Source of the DNA: a virus
IMG/VR virus record: IMGVR_UViG_3300032116_000195
Location: 1 to 61,112 of that record
Direction: 5' to 3' (one strand)
DNA: 61,112 bases
Shown here: piece after piece, positions 43,295-50,105 of the stretch
Numbering within the stretch: the stretch's first letter is position 1
Layout: each line of letters starts with the position of its first letter
Notes under the pieces: model-generated
Database searches by the model: none
What the model was told of the DNA's origin: nothing
The model's input: only the letters and a program-made list of their open reading frames with translations
Made by a program: the position numbers and the translations under genes

Positions 43295-43965
43295 TTCTTA
43301 ACTGATTTGGTTATTGCTTCCGCCTTAGATTGATTGATCATGGTAGTCAGCAGCTTCTTCTGTGACTCATTGAGAGAGTACTTCTTGATGGCGGACTCAA
43401 CCTCTTTGATCTTGCCATCAGCAATGAACTTTACCATAGCATCGTACTTGTCTTGAGGTAGGGGAGGAAGATCAGAAGTGGGTGTGCTCGGGGGTGTAGC
43501 TCTAGTAACAGAAGGATTGTAATTAGGTGAGAATGTAACCATATTAGCTCCCTGATTAAGAACTCCAGTACCTCCAGCGAATCCATTTACACTAACGGTA
43601 TTCGCATCATCATCTTCATCAGCGATGATCAGGTTAAGCAGACCAGTCAAGCTGTACCTCTTTGCATAGGATACCGCAGACCCATAGTCTTGTGCTGTAG
43701 ACTTTCCGGCAACCACCGGGAAGACAGACTTGATACATTTCTCAGTATCAATATGCCATACAGTAGACTCAACATAGGGTAGACCCTCAATAACTACATT
43801 GGCCTGAGTTACAACCAGTCCAGACTTAATCAGATAGGGTTTGATGTGCTTTTGTATGTCATCGAAAGACGCATACTTAGACTTAAAGAATGGGTTGTTA
43901 GACGCCCGAACGATCGGGGGGCAAATATCTTGGAACTTGCTGAGCGATTGCAGTAATGTATTCAT
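43291..43965 (-). CDS. erf: ERF-family single-strand annealing protein
   Basis: A 224-residue protein. FFKSKYASFDDIQKHIKPYL, VVAGKSTAQDYGSAVSYAKRYSLTGLLNLIIADEDDDAN is the ERF core. A Gly/Pro-rich linker and a C-terminal helical tail follow. It anneals complementary strands in recombination with the exonuclease at 42311. Its 5' end overlaps the upstream gene by 68 bases. Confidence 0.9.
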   Translation of the reverse strand: MNTLLQSLSKFQDICPPIVRASNNPFFKSKYASFDDIQKHIKPYLIKSGLVVTQANVVIEGLPYVESTVWHIDTEKCIKSVFPVVAGKSTAQDYGSAVSYAKRYSLTGLLNLIIADEDDDANTVSVNGFAGGTGVLNQGANMVTFSPNYNPSVTRATPPSTPTSDLPPLPQDKYDAMVKFIADGKIKEVESAIKKYSLNESQKKLLTTMINQSKAEAITKSVKK

Positions 43966-44182
43966 CGATGTATTGATTTAGAAATAGATATTCCTCAGCT
44001 TTGAGGAAAATGGTTTGCCAGTCGTAGGTAAACTTGGTTCTGTCGCCAACCCTTATAGCCTTTATAAAGTGACCGGAGCAGAGCTGTTCGTAGTTCTGTA
44101 TCAACCAAATACGATAGGGATGAAGCTCATAGGACGCCCCGTTAAATGTTAAAGTATCATCTAAAAAGTTATATTTTGTCAC
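43898..44182 (-). CDS. First gene of the leftward replication operon
   Basis: A 94-residue protein (MTKYNFLDDTLTFNGASYELHPYR...) of mixed strand and helix. It is the first leftward gene after the divergent repressor, so it is probably the immediate target of that regulator. The last 68 bases overlap the ERF gene. The function is unknown. Confidence 0.6.
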   Translation of the reverse strand: MTKYNFLDDTLTFNGASYELHPYRIWLIQNYEQLCSGHFIKAIRVGDRTKFTYDWQTIFLKAEEYLFLNQYIDEYITAIAQQVPRYLPPDRSGV

Positions 44183-44282
44183 TATATCAAAGTTCTTTAA
44201 ACTATTTTAGATAGTGAATTAAACAAATGATTAGTTTTACTATGTTTTTTCAACATAAATTTGTTTAGACAATTTTTTAAAT
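44183..44282. promoter_or_regulatory. Divergent control region with inverted repeats
   Basis: The 100-base AT-rich gap between a leftward gene and the Cro/CI-like gene contains two inverted repeats: AAACAAAT...ATTTGTTT (about 44223 and 44261) and ATGTT-tttt-cAACAT. These are likely operators for the repressor. No clear -7 box is visible on either strand. Confidence 0.6.
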
Positions 44283-44573
44283 ATGAAAACAGTAGGGCAG
44301 AGATTAAAAGATATAAGGCTTGATGCTAGGATGACACAAAAAGAACTGGGAAAACTTGTGGGTCTCAGTCCCGGTTCAATTGGTGCAATGGAGAATGATC
44401 TTTATACACCGAACTTTGATGTTATGCGTGTTTTAAAGAAGAGGCTAAACGCATCATATGATTATATCATAGATGGTGTTAAATCTAATAGTATTGATCT
44501 ACAGAAAGAAAATGAAAGGCTAAAGAGTGAAATAGAGAGACTCACTAGAATAGTTGACAAATTACTGAAATAG
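44283..44573 (+). CDS. Cro/CI-like XRE repressor with leucine zipper
   Basis: A 96-residue protein. Residues 4-60 form an XRE helix-turn-helix (GQRLKDIRLDARMTQKELGKLVGLSPGSIGAMENDLYTPNFDVM). Residues 68-96 are a leucine-zipper helix (LQKENERLKSEIERLTRIVDKLL), probably for dimerisation. It faces away from the leftward operon and shares its control region with it, so it likely switches early transcription. Its 3' end overlaps a convergent zinc-ribbon gene by 29 bases. Confidence 0.88.
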   Translation: MKTVGQRLKDIRLDARMTQKELGKLVGLSPGSIGAMENDLYTPNFDVMRVLKKRLNASYDYIIDGVKSNSIDLQKENERLKSEIERLTRIVDKLLK

Positions 44574-44721
44574 CATCTCTCTTTTTTAGCTTGTTATTTC
44601 TAGACTTAGCTGCTCGACATGGCTTACAATAAATGGATCTGTTCTGACTCATGCGGTGGTCTATACCGAACTGGTCGAGCGGCTTAGTTTCCCCACAGAC
44701 TTTACACTTTTTTACTTTCAT
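44545..44721 (-). CDS. Small zinc-ribbon protein
   Basis: A 58-residue basic protein (MKVKKCKVCGETKPLDQFG...). CKVCGETK and YCKPCRAAKSR give two CxxC pairs, the N-terminal zinc ribbon commonly fused to HNH nucleases, here alone. It may be a remnant or a stand-alone DNA-binding protein. It overlaps both neighbours. Confidence 0.7.
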   Translation of the reverse strand: MKVKKCKVCGETKPLDQFGIDHRMSQNRSIYCKPCRAAKSRNNKLKKRDAISVICQLF

Positions 44722-44950
44722 GGTTTACATATTTTTCGTTATAGTATTGCTCGGCATCTCCTTCAAACATGGGGTGGAGGTCGTGCCTATAGGCATCCAT
44801 GATCTGCTCTTTTTCCATTGCTTTGGCTTGTTCTAAAAACTTATCTCTCCATTCATCAGCTGTACCTGCTGATATTTCATCTCTGTTTCGCATCCAAGTG
44901 ATATAGTTATATCTCTCAGCCAACCATTCAACCGCTGTTTGTTGTGCCAT
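44702..44950 (-). CDS. MAQQTAVEWL-family small protein (copy 3)
   Basis: An 82-residue paralogue with MAQQTAVEWLAERYNYI, FLEQAKAMEKEQIMDAYRHD and AEQYYNEKYVN. It lies 10 kb from copies 1 and 2 with the same N-terminus and leader. Confidence 0.75.
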   Translation of the reverse strand: MAQQTAVEWLAERYNYITWMRNRDEISAGTADEWRDKFLEQAKAMEKEQIMDAYRHDLHPMFEGDAEQYYNEKYVNHESKKV

Positions 44951-44962
44951 CGTTTAATAATT

Positions 44963-44995
44963 TAAAAACCCCGATCCGAAGACCGAGGGTTAGTT
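44963..44995 (-). terminator. Intrinsic terminator, probably bidirectional
   Basis: An AACCC/GGGGTT stem with inner GGTC-TTCG-GATC and a T5 tract on the leftward strand. T5 also follows on the + strand. It separates the 44997 gene from copy 3 of the MAQQTAVEWL family. Confidence 0.75.
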
Positions 44996-44996
44996 T

Positions 44997-45230
44997 TTAG
45001 TTGGTGAATATATCTTCGCAGTATTCATCTGCTGTAGGCCAGTCATCATTCAGCATCAATCCGATCATGACAAAGTCAACAGCATCTTGATACGTTTTCC
45101 TGATCATTTCCACCTCATCATCCAGCATCATTTCAATTTCCGTGATCAGCTCATCGTTGTTCATCTGCTTGGCTATATCGAGTAGCCTTCTGAGTGGAGT
45201 TTCAGTTAAACATCTTTCCATAGTAGTCAT
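44997..45230 (-). CDS. Small acidic protein downstream of the recombinase
   Basis: A 77-residue protein from the ATG at 45230 (MTTMERCLTETPLRRLL). The longer reading from 45257 lies deeper in the recombinase. It is acidic and helical (LITEIEMMLDDEVEMI). It overlaps the recombinase end by 29 bases. The function is unknown. Confidence 0.6.
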   Translation of the reverse strand: MTTMERCLTETPLRRLLDIAKQMNNDELITEIEMMLDDEVEMIRKTYQDAVDFVMIGLMLNDDWPTADEYCEDIFTN

Positions 45231-46488
45231 TGATTTCAGATTTGTAATACTTTTCAACGTGTCCTACGTACCGCTCAAAGGCGGTGGAATTGGTGCTGTG
45301 TCCACTGGCGAACTTGATGAACCTCTCAGGTACTTTGTTATAGATCATCGTGGTGATGGCGGTCTTCCTGAGCAAGTGAGGGTGGACCCATTCCCATAAT
45401 GGCTTGGAAACAATGAACTCTTTTCCCCGAACATCTACATCTGCAACAGATACGATCTCGTGAAGGTCATCGTACATCCGGAAAAAGTCTTTCATTCCCT
45501 TATAGACAACCTCTCTGTCAGGCTGGATGGAATAGATCCGCCCGTGCCTTGTCAGGTTCTCCCGATAGATGTCGGAAAGGAACTTAGGCAGTGGCATCTC
45601 CGAGTACACACCAGTCTTCTCATTCTTTTTGCGGAGGTAGACAATATCCTTAGTCAAGATCAGATCTTTTTCTGTCAGACTCATGGCGTCTCCGATCCTC
45701 AAGGTTGTGATCAGAATGGTGGCGCTGATCTCCCACAAAAATTTCTGCTCGGGGGACAGCTTATTGTACATACGATCATCATCATTGAGAAACTTACGAA
45801 CAAACTGGTGATCGAATACCACGATGGCTTTCTGATGGCTGTCCAGTCTCTGTATTTTAGGGATAGAGAAGAACAAGCGATCTGCCCAGTACTTGGTAAT
45901 GATACCAGTCATGTTCATGATCTCGGATCTGCTCTTGATGGCCAGTCCACGATCGATCAGATAGTCCTCGTACTTTTTCCAGTAGTTGGCGAAATCATCA
46001 GCCACTTGTCGTTTCTTTTGGGCATCCCAGTTTGGATCGATGTGGTAGTCTCTGATATCCATTGGCTTGTAAAAGTGGGAGTACTCGTTGAGTAGGTTTG
46101 CCACGTACCTATAGATATCAATCGATGCCTTAGAGTAATGCTTCTTGCCATTAGACTTTACCTCGCCAGTTACCATGTACTTGATGTAGCGCATGAATAG
46201 ATCATTGAGGATATAAGTCTCAGTCTCCGGCAGTTCGGGGGGCTTTTCTTCAAACAGCTCACGTACCTTTTTAAAGTCTCTATGTTCGAGATAAAGTTCT
46301 GTGAGTCTTATTCTTGTTCTTGACAGATCAGCATTCAGTTGGGCAACCTCTGCTGTCCTGCCCTTAAACTCGCCATTAAAGCGAAGGTGAGGGTAGATTG
46401 TGATGCCAGTTGATATCCTATAGGATTCACTCCCATCCGATATTCTTGCTTGTACAACCCGACCTCTTGCATAAAACGTAATCTTCAT
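45202..46488 (-). CDS. Tyrosine recombinase / integrase
   Basis: A 428-residue protein. An arm-type/core-binding N-terminal half precedes the catalytic motifs: TTLRIGDAMSLT (first Arg), RKKNEKT (Lys), HPHLLRKTA (H-x-x-R), and GHSTNSTAFERYVGH where His is followed after ten residues by the Tyr nucleophile. All six active residues are present. A tyrosine recombinase next to a Cro/CI-like repressor suggests a temperate or plasmid-like phase, or resolution of genome multimers. It is transcribed leftward, and the ATG sits inside a CTCTATTATGAAG word. Confidence 0.88.
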   Translation of the reverse strand: MKITFYARGRVVQARISDGSESYRISTGITIYPHLRFNGEFKGRTAEVAQLNADLSRTRIRLTELYLEHRDFKKVRELFEEKPPELPETETYILNDLFMRYIKYMVTGEVKSNGKKHYSKASIDIYRYVANLLNEYSHFYKPMDIRDYHIDPNWDAQKKRQVADDFANYWKKYEDYLIDRGLAIKSRSEIMNMTGIITKYWADRLFFSIPKIQRLDSHQKAIVVFDHQFVRKFLNDDDRMYNKLSPEQKFLWEISATILITTLRIGDAMSLTEKDLILTKDIVYLRKKNEKTGVYSEMPLPKFLSDIYRENLTRHGRIYSIQPDREVVYKGMKDFFRMYDDLHEIVSVADVDVRGKEFIVSKPLWEWVHPHLLRKTAITTMIYNKVPERFIKFASGHSTNSTAFERYVGHVEKYYKSEINDYYGKMFN

Positions 46489-46759
46489 AATAGAGGGTTT
46501 AAATTGTTATTAGAGTGCAATATATCTAAAATAGTGACACAATTTCCACCTCATGAAGACCAGTGTGCATAACAATATTATCAGGCTTTGGCGAATGGTT
46601 TTGCTCATTTCAGCACACCAAATCAGCACACCTTTACGTAATTAGTTGATTTTCAATTACTATCTACTTAACATAATATACGGTGCGTGCCGTTGGGTAT
46701 TGCAAAGTAGTTGATTCTATTGACTTTGCAAAGTTATCCTCAGAATTATCATCACACTT
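46489..46759 (-). promoter_or_regulatory. Promoter region upstream of the recombinase
   Basis: A 271-base gap. The leftward strand carries an exact TAnnTTTG box (TAACTTTG, 46729-46736) and a weaker one (CTACTTTG, 46703-46710). The gap also holds two short AGCACACC-type repeats (46614-46632). It may contain an attachment site, but no core can be assigned without the host sequence. Confidence 0.5.
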
Positions 46760-47101
46760 TTACACTACCATAACAGACCTCATCATCGTTAAAATTTTCT
46801 CTGTGCTGAGTAGTTCTGATGAGTCAACAATGCGTTTACAGAGGTGATCATAAAGATCGGCATAATCATCGATATCTCGATATCTATTTGGATGATCTTT
46901 GAGGTGGTGAATAATTGTCGTATGGTGAAGGTTCAGTAAACCCCCGATCTGAGTGATAGTTCGGGAGTGATACCTTCTCATGACGTTAACAATGGCGCAC
47001 TTGATGTTGATGATCTCCCGTCTGCGAGATCTTGTGTAGGTAATGTCAAGACCAGTAAAATCTTTTGCCAGTTCAACAAGTTCTTTAAATTTTTGATCCA
47101 T
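46760..47101 (-). CDS. DnaA domain IV-like DNA-binding protein
   Basis: A 113-residue protein. RRREIINIKCAIVNVMRRYHSRTITQIGGLLNLHHTTIIHHLKDH follows the DnaA C-terminal helix-turn-helix pattern (basic helix, IG..L, HHTT, then H). The AAA+ part is absent. It may recognise an origin or regulate transcription. It overlaps the next gene by 17 bases. Confidence 0.75.
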   Translation of the reverse strand: MDQKFKELVELAKDFTGLDITYTRSRRREIINIKCAIVNVMRRYHSRTITQIGGLLNLHHTTIIHHLKDHPNRYRDIDDYADLYDHLCKRIVDSSELLSTEKILTMMRSVMVV

Positions 47102-47258
47102 TTTTATTTTTTAAAAGGTCAATAACTAAGTCGCACATTTCTTCATTAATCCTTCTCAGGGACTCTATAGTTATCCTTCGTTCTTGTACGGACATTGAGT
47201 CTAACTTCGAGAGAGCATCGTTTATCTGTCTGAATATTTGCATTACTTCCTTGTTCAT
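47085..47258 (-). CDS. Small helical protein (frame 1 of a disputed locus)
   Basis: A 57-residue protein (MNKEVMQIFRQINDALSKLD...), amphipathic and charged. It overlaps the DnaA-like gene by 17 bases. It is read inside the 60-residue frame at 47146-47328, so only one is likely complete, or the two are joined by frameshifting. Its composition is the more protein-like of the two. Confidence 0.5.
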   Translation of the reverse strand: MNKEVMQIFRQINDALSKLDSMSVQERRITIESLRRINEEMCDLVIDLLKNKNGSKI

Positions 47259-47328
47259 ATAGTTTTAGTTTTTCTTCAGGGTATCCGAGTTGTCGGTGGA
47301 TATGAATCATCCATTCATTGAAGGTCAT
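47146..47328 (-). CDS. Small protein (frame 2 of the same locus)
   Basis: A 60-residue frame whose start is coupled to the upstream stop (TAATG). The first ~26 residues (MTFNEWMIHIHRQLGYPEEK...) look genuine. The rest, where it overlaps the other frame, looks random. The start is credible but the end is doubtful. Confidence 0.4.
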   Translation of the reverse strand: MTFNEWMIHIHRQLGYPEEKLKLYEQGSNANIQTDKRCSLEVRLNVRTRTKDNYRVPEKD

Positions 47329-47540
47329 TAGTAATAAATTTTAACGTAATCTCCGACCACTTCAAAGGTGATCCGAAGGTTCTCGAAATAGAGACATCTA
47401 CCCATGTACTGCTGGGTATAGAAACCGATCTTGGGTTCTTCATCTCTTTGGCAGATGAGTTGCAGTTCCCCCGATGGTTCGGGAGAACTGAACCCATCCA
47501 GTCCCCAAGAGAATGACACTCCATCTTCGATTCTACTCAT
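47328..47540 (-). CDS. Small acidic beta protein
   Basis: A 70-residue protein from the ATG at 47540 (MSRIEDGVSFSWGLDG), which overlaps the upstream stop by eight bases (ATGAGTAG). The ATG at 47561 would overlap by 29. It is strand-rich with aromatic residues. The function is unknown. Confidence 0.6.
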   Translation of the reverse strand: MSRIEDGVSFSWGLDGFSSPEPSGELQLICQRDEEPKIGFYTQQYMGRCLYFENLRITFEVVGDYVKIYY

Positions 47541-47769
47541 AATCTGTCGAAACTTTGTCATTCAATACTGCTTTTGCTATGTTAATAATCTCATCAGCCA
47601 GTTCAGTCTCAGCCAGTAATCCTGACTGACCCTCCTCAAAGTGAAGGATTTCTACCGACCTAAATCTTGCTGACAATTTATGGATGTCGTAATGTTCTCC
47701 ATCCATGTCTGCGTCAACGAAGATCTCTATGTCTTCGCCATTGACTGGGTATTCAAATCGTACTTTCAT
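47533..47769 (-). CDS. Small acidic protein
   Basis: A 78-residue protein from the ATG at 47769 (MKVRFEYPVNGEDIEIFVDAD). The longer reading from 47868 lies inside the next gene and is basic, unlike the rest. It overlaps the upstream gene by four bases. Confidence 0.65.
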   Translation of the reverse strand: MKVRFEYPVNGEDIEIFVDADMDGEHYDIHKLSARFRSVEILHFEEGQSGLLAETELADEIINIAKAVLNDKVSTDYE

Positions 47770-48041
47770 AAGTTTACTTCTATGGTTTTGAGGTAGCCGT
47801 TTCCTTTGTTGAGGATGGCTTCTTCCCGTGAATTGAATGCTTCGCTGGTTACGATCTTGCCTGCCCATCTTTTTACGTTCACGTAGATGGTGTTGACAAG
47901 GTCGTTCTTGGATCTGTACTTGCTGGCGTAATTCCCTTTACGATTCCAAGTCAGTTTCTTGCCATCTACCTCTCCAACGTAGCAGTTGAGTTCCTTTACG
48001 AACGTGAGGTTCTTTACTGGTCTTCCTTCTCTTGTGTGCAT
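47766..48041 (-). CDS. Small DNA-binding-like protein
   Basis: A 91-residue basic protein. LNCYVGEVDGKKLTWNRKGNYASKYRSKNDLVNTIY has the strand-strand-strand-helix look of AP2-type or integrase-N-terminal folds. It overlaps the upstream small gene by 28 bases. The identity is not certain. Confidence 0.6.
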   Translation of the reverse strand: MHTREGRPVKNLTFVKELNCYVGEVDGKKLTWNRKGNYASKYRSKNDLVNTIYVNVKRWAGKIVTSEAFNSREEAILNKGNGYLKTIEVNL

Positions 48042-48160
48042 GGTTTTGTATGTTCGGATATTCCCCCGAACTGGGTTAAAAGTTGCCTTACCTTTTCCCC
48101 TAATTCCATATTGTTAGGGGTGTCTAAGATTAGTTGTACTGGGACAGCGATATAGTCCAT
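48014..48160 (-). CDS. Small protein below the tRNA gene
   Basis: A 48-residue protein (MDYIAVPVQLILDTPNNMELG...) whose 3' end overlaps the 47766 gene. It starts 13 bases after the tRNA-Trp 3' end. Its codons include the recurring CAGTTCGGGGG word at 48063 (T-Q-F-G-G). It is strand-helix-like. The function is unknown. Confidence 0.6.
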   Translation of the reverse strand: MDYIAVPVQLILDTPNNMELGEKVRQLLTQFGGISEHTKPCTQEKEDQ

Positions 48161-48173
48161 GATTAAATTTTAG

Positions 48174-48244
48174 CACCCATCCGAGGATTCGAACCTCGAC
48201 CTCTGCCTTTGGACGGCATTATTCTACCATTAAAATAGACGGGG
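48174..48244 (-). tRNA. tRNA-Trp (CCA)
   Basis: A 71-nt cloverleaf. The acceptor 5' strand CCCCGTC pairs with GATGGGT except for one C-T mismatch at the end. D-loop AATGGT has GG. The anticodon loop GTCCAAA carries CCA after T33. The T-arm CGAGG-TTCGAAT-CCTCG is perfect. The discriminator is G. CCA is not encoded. The weak acceptor end and the A-G top of the anticodon stem suggest some drift, but it is probably functional. Confidence 0.85.
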
Positions 48245-48245
48245 A

Positions 48246-48559
48246 GGATAGCGTCCTATCCTATATGCGATCGGATATAGTTAGTACCGATTTGGCTTTT
48301 TTATATGCGATGGGGTATAGTATTGCACTATTGACAAGAATAATCTGAATTGCATATAAATATTTACCATAATGTGCGACATAATGCACAGTAACACAAA
48401 TTATGTTAGTGTGCAGATTTTAGTTTATTTAATGGGTAAATTGTATATCACAATTCTTCGAAAATGAATGACAAATGTCAAGTTTTTTGTGCAATTTACT
48501 GGACAAATCTGCCAGTTTCACTACCTAACTATGTCACAAATTTTTGCTGTTTTTGTGAC
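48246..48559. other. 314-base gap with repeats, no gene
   Basis: It contains two imperfect direct repeats of about 20 bases (48258-48283 and 48301-48326; TATATGCGAT followed by GG and TATAG). It also has an inverted repeat TGTGC-gacataat-GCACA (48373-48390) and AT-rich sequence. The repeats could be binding sites or part of a control region for the tRNA and the small genes. No credible ORF was seen. Confidence 0.5.
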
Positions 48560-48594
48560 AAAAAAACCCCTTCAACGTAGACACGTTCGGGGGT
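48560..48594 (-). terminator. Intrinsic terminator of the leftward small-gene operon
   Basis: CCCC-GAACGT-gtct-ACGTT-gaa-GGGG followed by T7 on the leftward strand, right after the gene at 48607. The 5' arm is a CCCCCGAAC word. On the + strand a weaker hairpin is followed by AAAA only, so termination is mainly leftward. Confidence 0.8.
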
Positions 48595-48606
48595 GGAAAA
48601 CACACA

Positions 48607-48921
48607 CTAAAACGAAGACATCAAAAATTCCTTTCGCCACTCATCCTTAATGCACGGCTCAATGTCTTCCCACAAATAATCTCTCATCAGTTCTTTTATC
48701 TCTCTTTCTTCCCGATCGCCTCGTTCCCAAGTACTATGGACATCCGATCTTCGGTACTCAAAGTTGTGGCTGTGGATCAGTTCGATCAGCCTACTAAATT
48801 TTTCATCTTCCATATTTCTCATGACTTTTATTTCGGTATGGTAGTCTAACATTAAGGACTGGATGTGTTCTATTTCCACCTTGGTTAACACTATCCCAAG
48901 GTCAACGCATTTACTTATCAT
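48607..48921 (-). CDS. Last gene of the small-gene operon
   Basis: A 104-residue acidic helical protein (MISKCVDLGIVLTKVEIEH...). It contains the charged KVMRNMEDEKFSRLIE and a long RGDREEREIKELMRDY helix. It ends just before the terminator and overlaps the upstream gene by four bases (ATGA). The function is unknown. Confidence 0.6.
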   Translation of the reverse strand: MISKCVDLGIVLTKVEIEHIQSLMLDYHTEIKVMRNMEDEKFSRLIELIHSHNFEYRRSDVHSTWERGDREEREIKELMRDYLWEDIEPCIKDEWRKEFLMSSF

Positions 48922-49100
48922 TGTTCAACTGGTTTCATTCCATGATATTCATCTCCAGTCAACCTCTTTTTTTCTCCGTCAAAGAAGGTGACATCGTAAA
49001 CGATGTTCTGACCACCCAAGTAGACTTGCTCTACCTTGGCGACCTTGCCTCTTCCGCTGTAAAATCTAACGTCAAATGTTTTGGTAATTGTCTCTCTCAT
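48918..49100 (-). CDS. Small protein with AC-rich leader
   Basis: A 60-residue basic beta protein (MRETITKTFDVRFYSG...). It starts directly after the E1 tRNA-like element and the leader AAACCACACACCA. It is the last of the punctuated genes in this operon. Confidence 0.65.
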   Translation of the reverse strand: MRETITKTFDVRFYSGRGKVAKVEQVYLGGQNIVYDVTFFDGEKKRLTGDEYHGMKPVEQ

Positions 49101-49119
49101 TGGTGTGTGGTTTAGTGAG

Positions 49120-49170
49120 GAACTGGCGGTGATATCGCTTCACCTTCGGCCTTTCCTGCCAGTTCGGGGG
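49120..49170 (-). ncRNA. tRNA-half-like processing element E1
   Basis: Read leftward: CCCCC, then GAACTGGC (outer arm), a 13-nt spacer, GGTGA-AGCGATA-TCACC, and GCCAGTTC with no gap between the inner and outer 3' strands. This gives 8 plus 5 pairs in a stack with a 7-nt loop. The loop AGCGATA is identical to that of E3. The element sits between the stop of the 49174 gene and the ACCACACACC leader of the 48918 gene. Confidence 0.75.
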
Positions 49171-49173
49171 TAA

Positions 49174-49305
49174 TTAATCTTCCCAAGCAGTGATGATCTT
49201 CTCCCCAGTAGAATCATCCAAGTAAATAGTCCAATCTCCAATCGTTACATAGAGGGACTCATCGGATCGAATATCGATCGTGATGCCATTAATAATCATT
49301 TCCAT
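49174..49305 (-). CDS. Tiny protein (43 residues)
   Basis: MEMIINGITIDIRSDESLYV..., ending TAWED. It is a compact beta protein of 43 residues. Its start overlaps the end of the 49289 gene by 17 bases, and the stop is three bases from the C5 run of E1. The leader ends CCACACACT. Confidence 0.7.
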   Translation of the reverse strand: MEMIINGITIDIRSDESLYVTIGDWTIYLDDSTGEKIITAWED

Positions 49306-49567
49306 AGTGTGTGGTTTTATAGTAATTAACTGAATATTGAAATGAACCTTTAGTGCCTTTCTTTACTTCATGTCGGGATGGAACATAGTTTCCATAGTAG
49401 TCTTTATGCCCCATTGCAGAAAGCATACAAGCCCCACATTCGATCAGATGCATAGCCTCCCTTCCGATTGACCCTTCCATCCTCCATGCCATACCCGTGT
49501 CGATTAGGTGTTGGATGTAGTCATAGCCTCGCTCAATTTGGAGTCTTTTGATTGTTTGGTAGTTCAT
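49289..49567 (-). CDS. Small protein with AC-repeat leader
   Basis: A 92-residue protein (MNYQTIKRLQIERGYDY...), with a helical start and an aromatic basic tail (YSVNYYKTTHYGNDY). It starts directly after E2 and an (AC)n leader. The function is unknown. Confidence 0.65.
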   Translation of the reverse strand: MNYQTIKRLQIERGYDYIQHLIDTGMAWRMEGSIGREAMHLIECGACMLSAMGHKDYYGNYVPSRHEVKKGTKGSFQYSVNYYKTTHYGNDY

Positions 49568-49585
49568 GTGTGTGTGTTTTGATGA

Positions 49586-49640
49586 GGACTGCCTCGCCTA
49601 ACGAGGGCGAATGATAGCGGTCTATCGGGCAGTTCGGGGG
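49586..49640 (-). ncRNA. tRNA-half-like processing element E2
   Basis: CCCCC, GAACTGCC, a 17-nt spacer that itself folds (GATAG-ACCG-CTATC), then TCGCC-CTCGTTA-GGCGA and GGCAGTCC. The outer arm has one A-C mismatch or bulge. The 7-nt loop has CG at positions 3-4. It is flanked by the upstream TAA and the CTCATCAAAACACACAC leader. Confidence 0.72.
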
Positions 49641-49642
49641 TA

Positions 49643-49825
49643 TTATCTACTAACAAATACTCCGTTTTTTGTATACTCTACCTTGTATCCATTTTTTATC
49701 AGTTCAGCATAGTATTCAGACTTCGGCATGATATAACCATCTGCCCTTCGGAATCCGCATCTGCATTTTCCGGTGGATGTCTTCAACTTAATTGTGGACT
49801 TTTTAGTTAGTGCGTTGTCGTTCAT
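49643..49825 (-). CDS. Small basic protein
   Basis: A 60-residue Lys-rich protein with CRCGFRRADGYIMPKSEYYAELIKNGYKVEYTKNG. The CxC plus tyrosine-rich helix suggests a small DNA-binding or stabilising protein. Its start overlaps the next gene's stop by four bases, and its stop is three bases from E2. Confidence 0.65.
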   Translation of the reverse strand: MNDNALTKKSTIKLKTSTGKCRCGFRRADGYIMPKSEYYAELIKNGYKVEYTKNGVFVSR

Positions 49826-49905
49826 TTTTTCAGTTTTTTGTGGTAAAGTGATGCAAAGATGATGTTCGCAAGTGCGAAGGCGGTGATGGTTGAGATGATT
49901 ACCAT
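49822..49905 (-). CDS. Tiny membrane peptide (27 residues)
   Basis: MVIISTITAFALANIIFASL followed by YHKKLKK: one hydrophobic helix with a basic tail. Its start is coupled to the TGGTAA end of the gene at 49899. The larger reading of this frame to 50088 crosses E3 and is not credible. Confidence 0.6.
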   Translation of the reverse strand: MVIISTITAFALANIIFASLYHKKLKK

Positions 49906-50036
49906 GTTATTCCGAGGATTTGTTTTCCAATGGTGGTTACTTGGCGGTCCATGCCCATCATGTAGAGGGTAATGAATCCGATCTGAATTGTCAAGGCAAG
50001 GGTGACGATGGCGGTCATTGCTTTTAGAACTTTCAT
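49899..50036 (-). CDS. Tiny membrane protein (45 residues)
   Basis: MKVLKAMTAIVTLALTIQIG... with one membrane helix (about 3-26) and a short polar tail. It starts directly after the AC-repeat leader of E3. It pairs with the downstream 27-residue peptide, so the two may act together in the membrane. Confidence 0.65.
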   Translation of the reverse strand: MKVLKAMTAIVTLALTIQIGFITLYMMGMDRQVTTIGKQILGITW

Positions 50037-50055
50037 GTGTGTGTGTTTTGATGAG

Positions 50056-50104
50056 GAACTGAGGGCAGTATCGCTCTGCCTTATCCACTCTCTCAGTTCG
50101 GGGG
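50056..50104 (-). ncRNA. tRNA-half-like processing element E3
   Basis: CCCCC, GAACTGAG, an 11-nt spacer, GGCAG-AGCGATA-CTGCC, CTCAGTTC. This is 8 plus 5 perfect pairs, with the same 7-nt loop as E1. It follows a TAA by one base and precedes a CTCATCAAAACACACAC leader. Confidence 0.78.
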
Positions 50105-50105
50105 A

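Noticed and set aside
20619-48700. Other CTGATGA words (e.g. 20364, 21494, 24968, 44866, 47592, 48686) as further hammerheads
   Set aside because: They lie in coding sequence and lack a GAAA after a closable stem II and a partner stem with a UH cleavage site.
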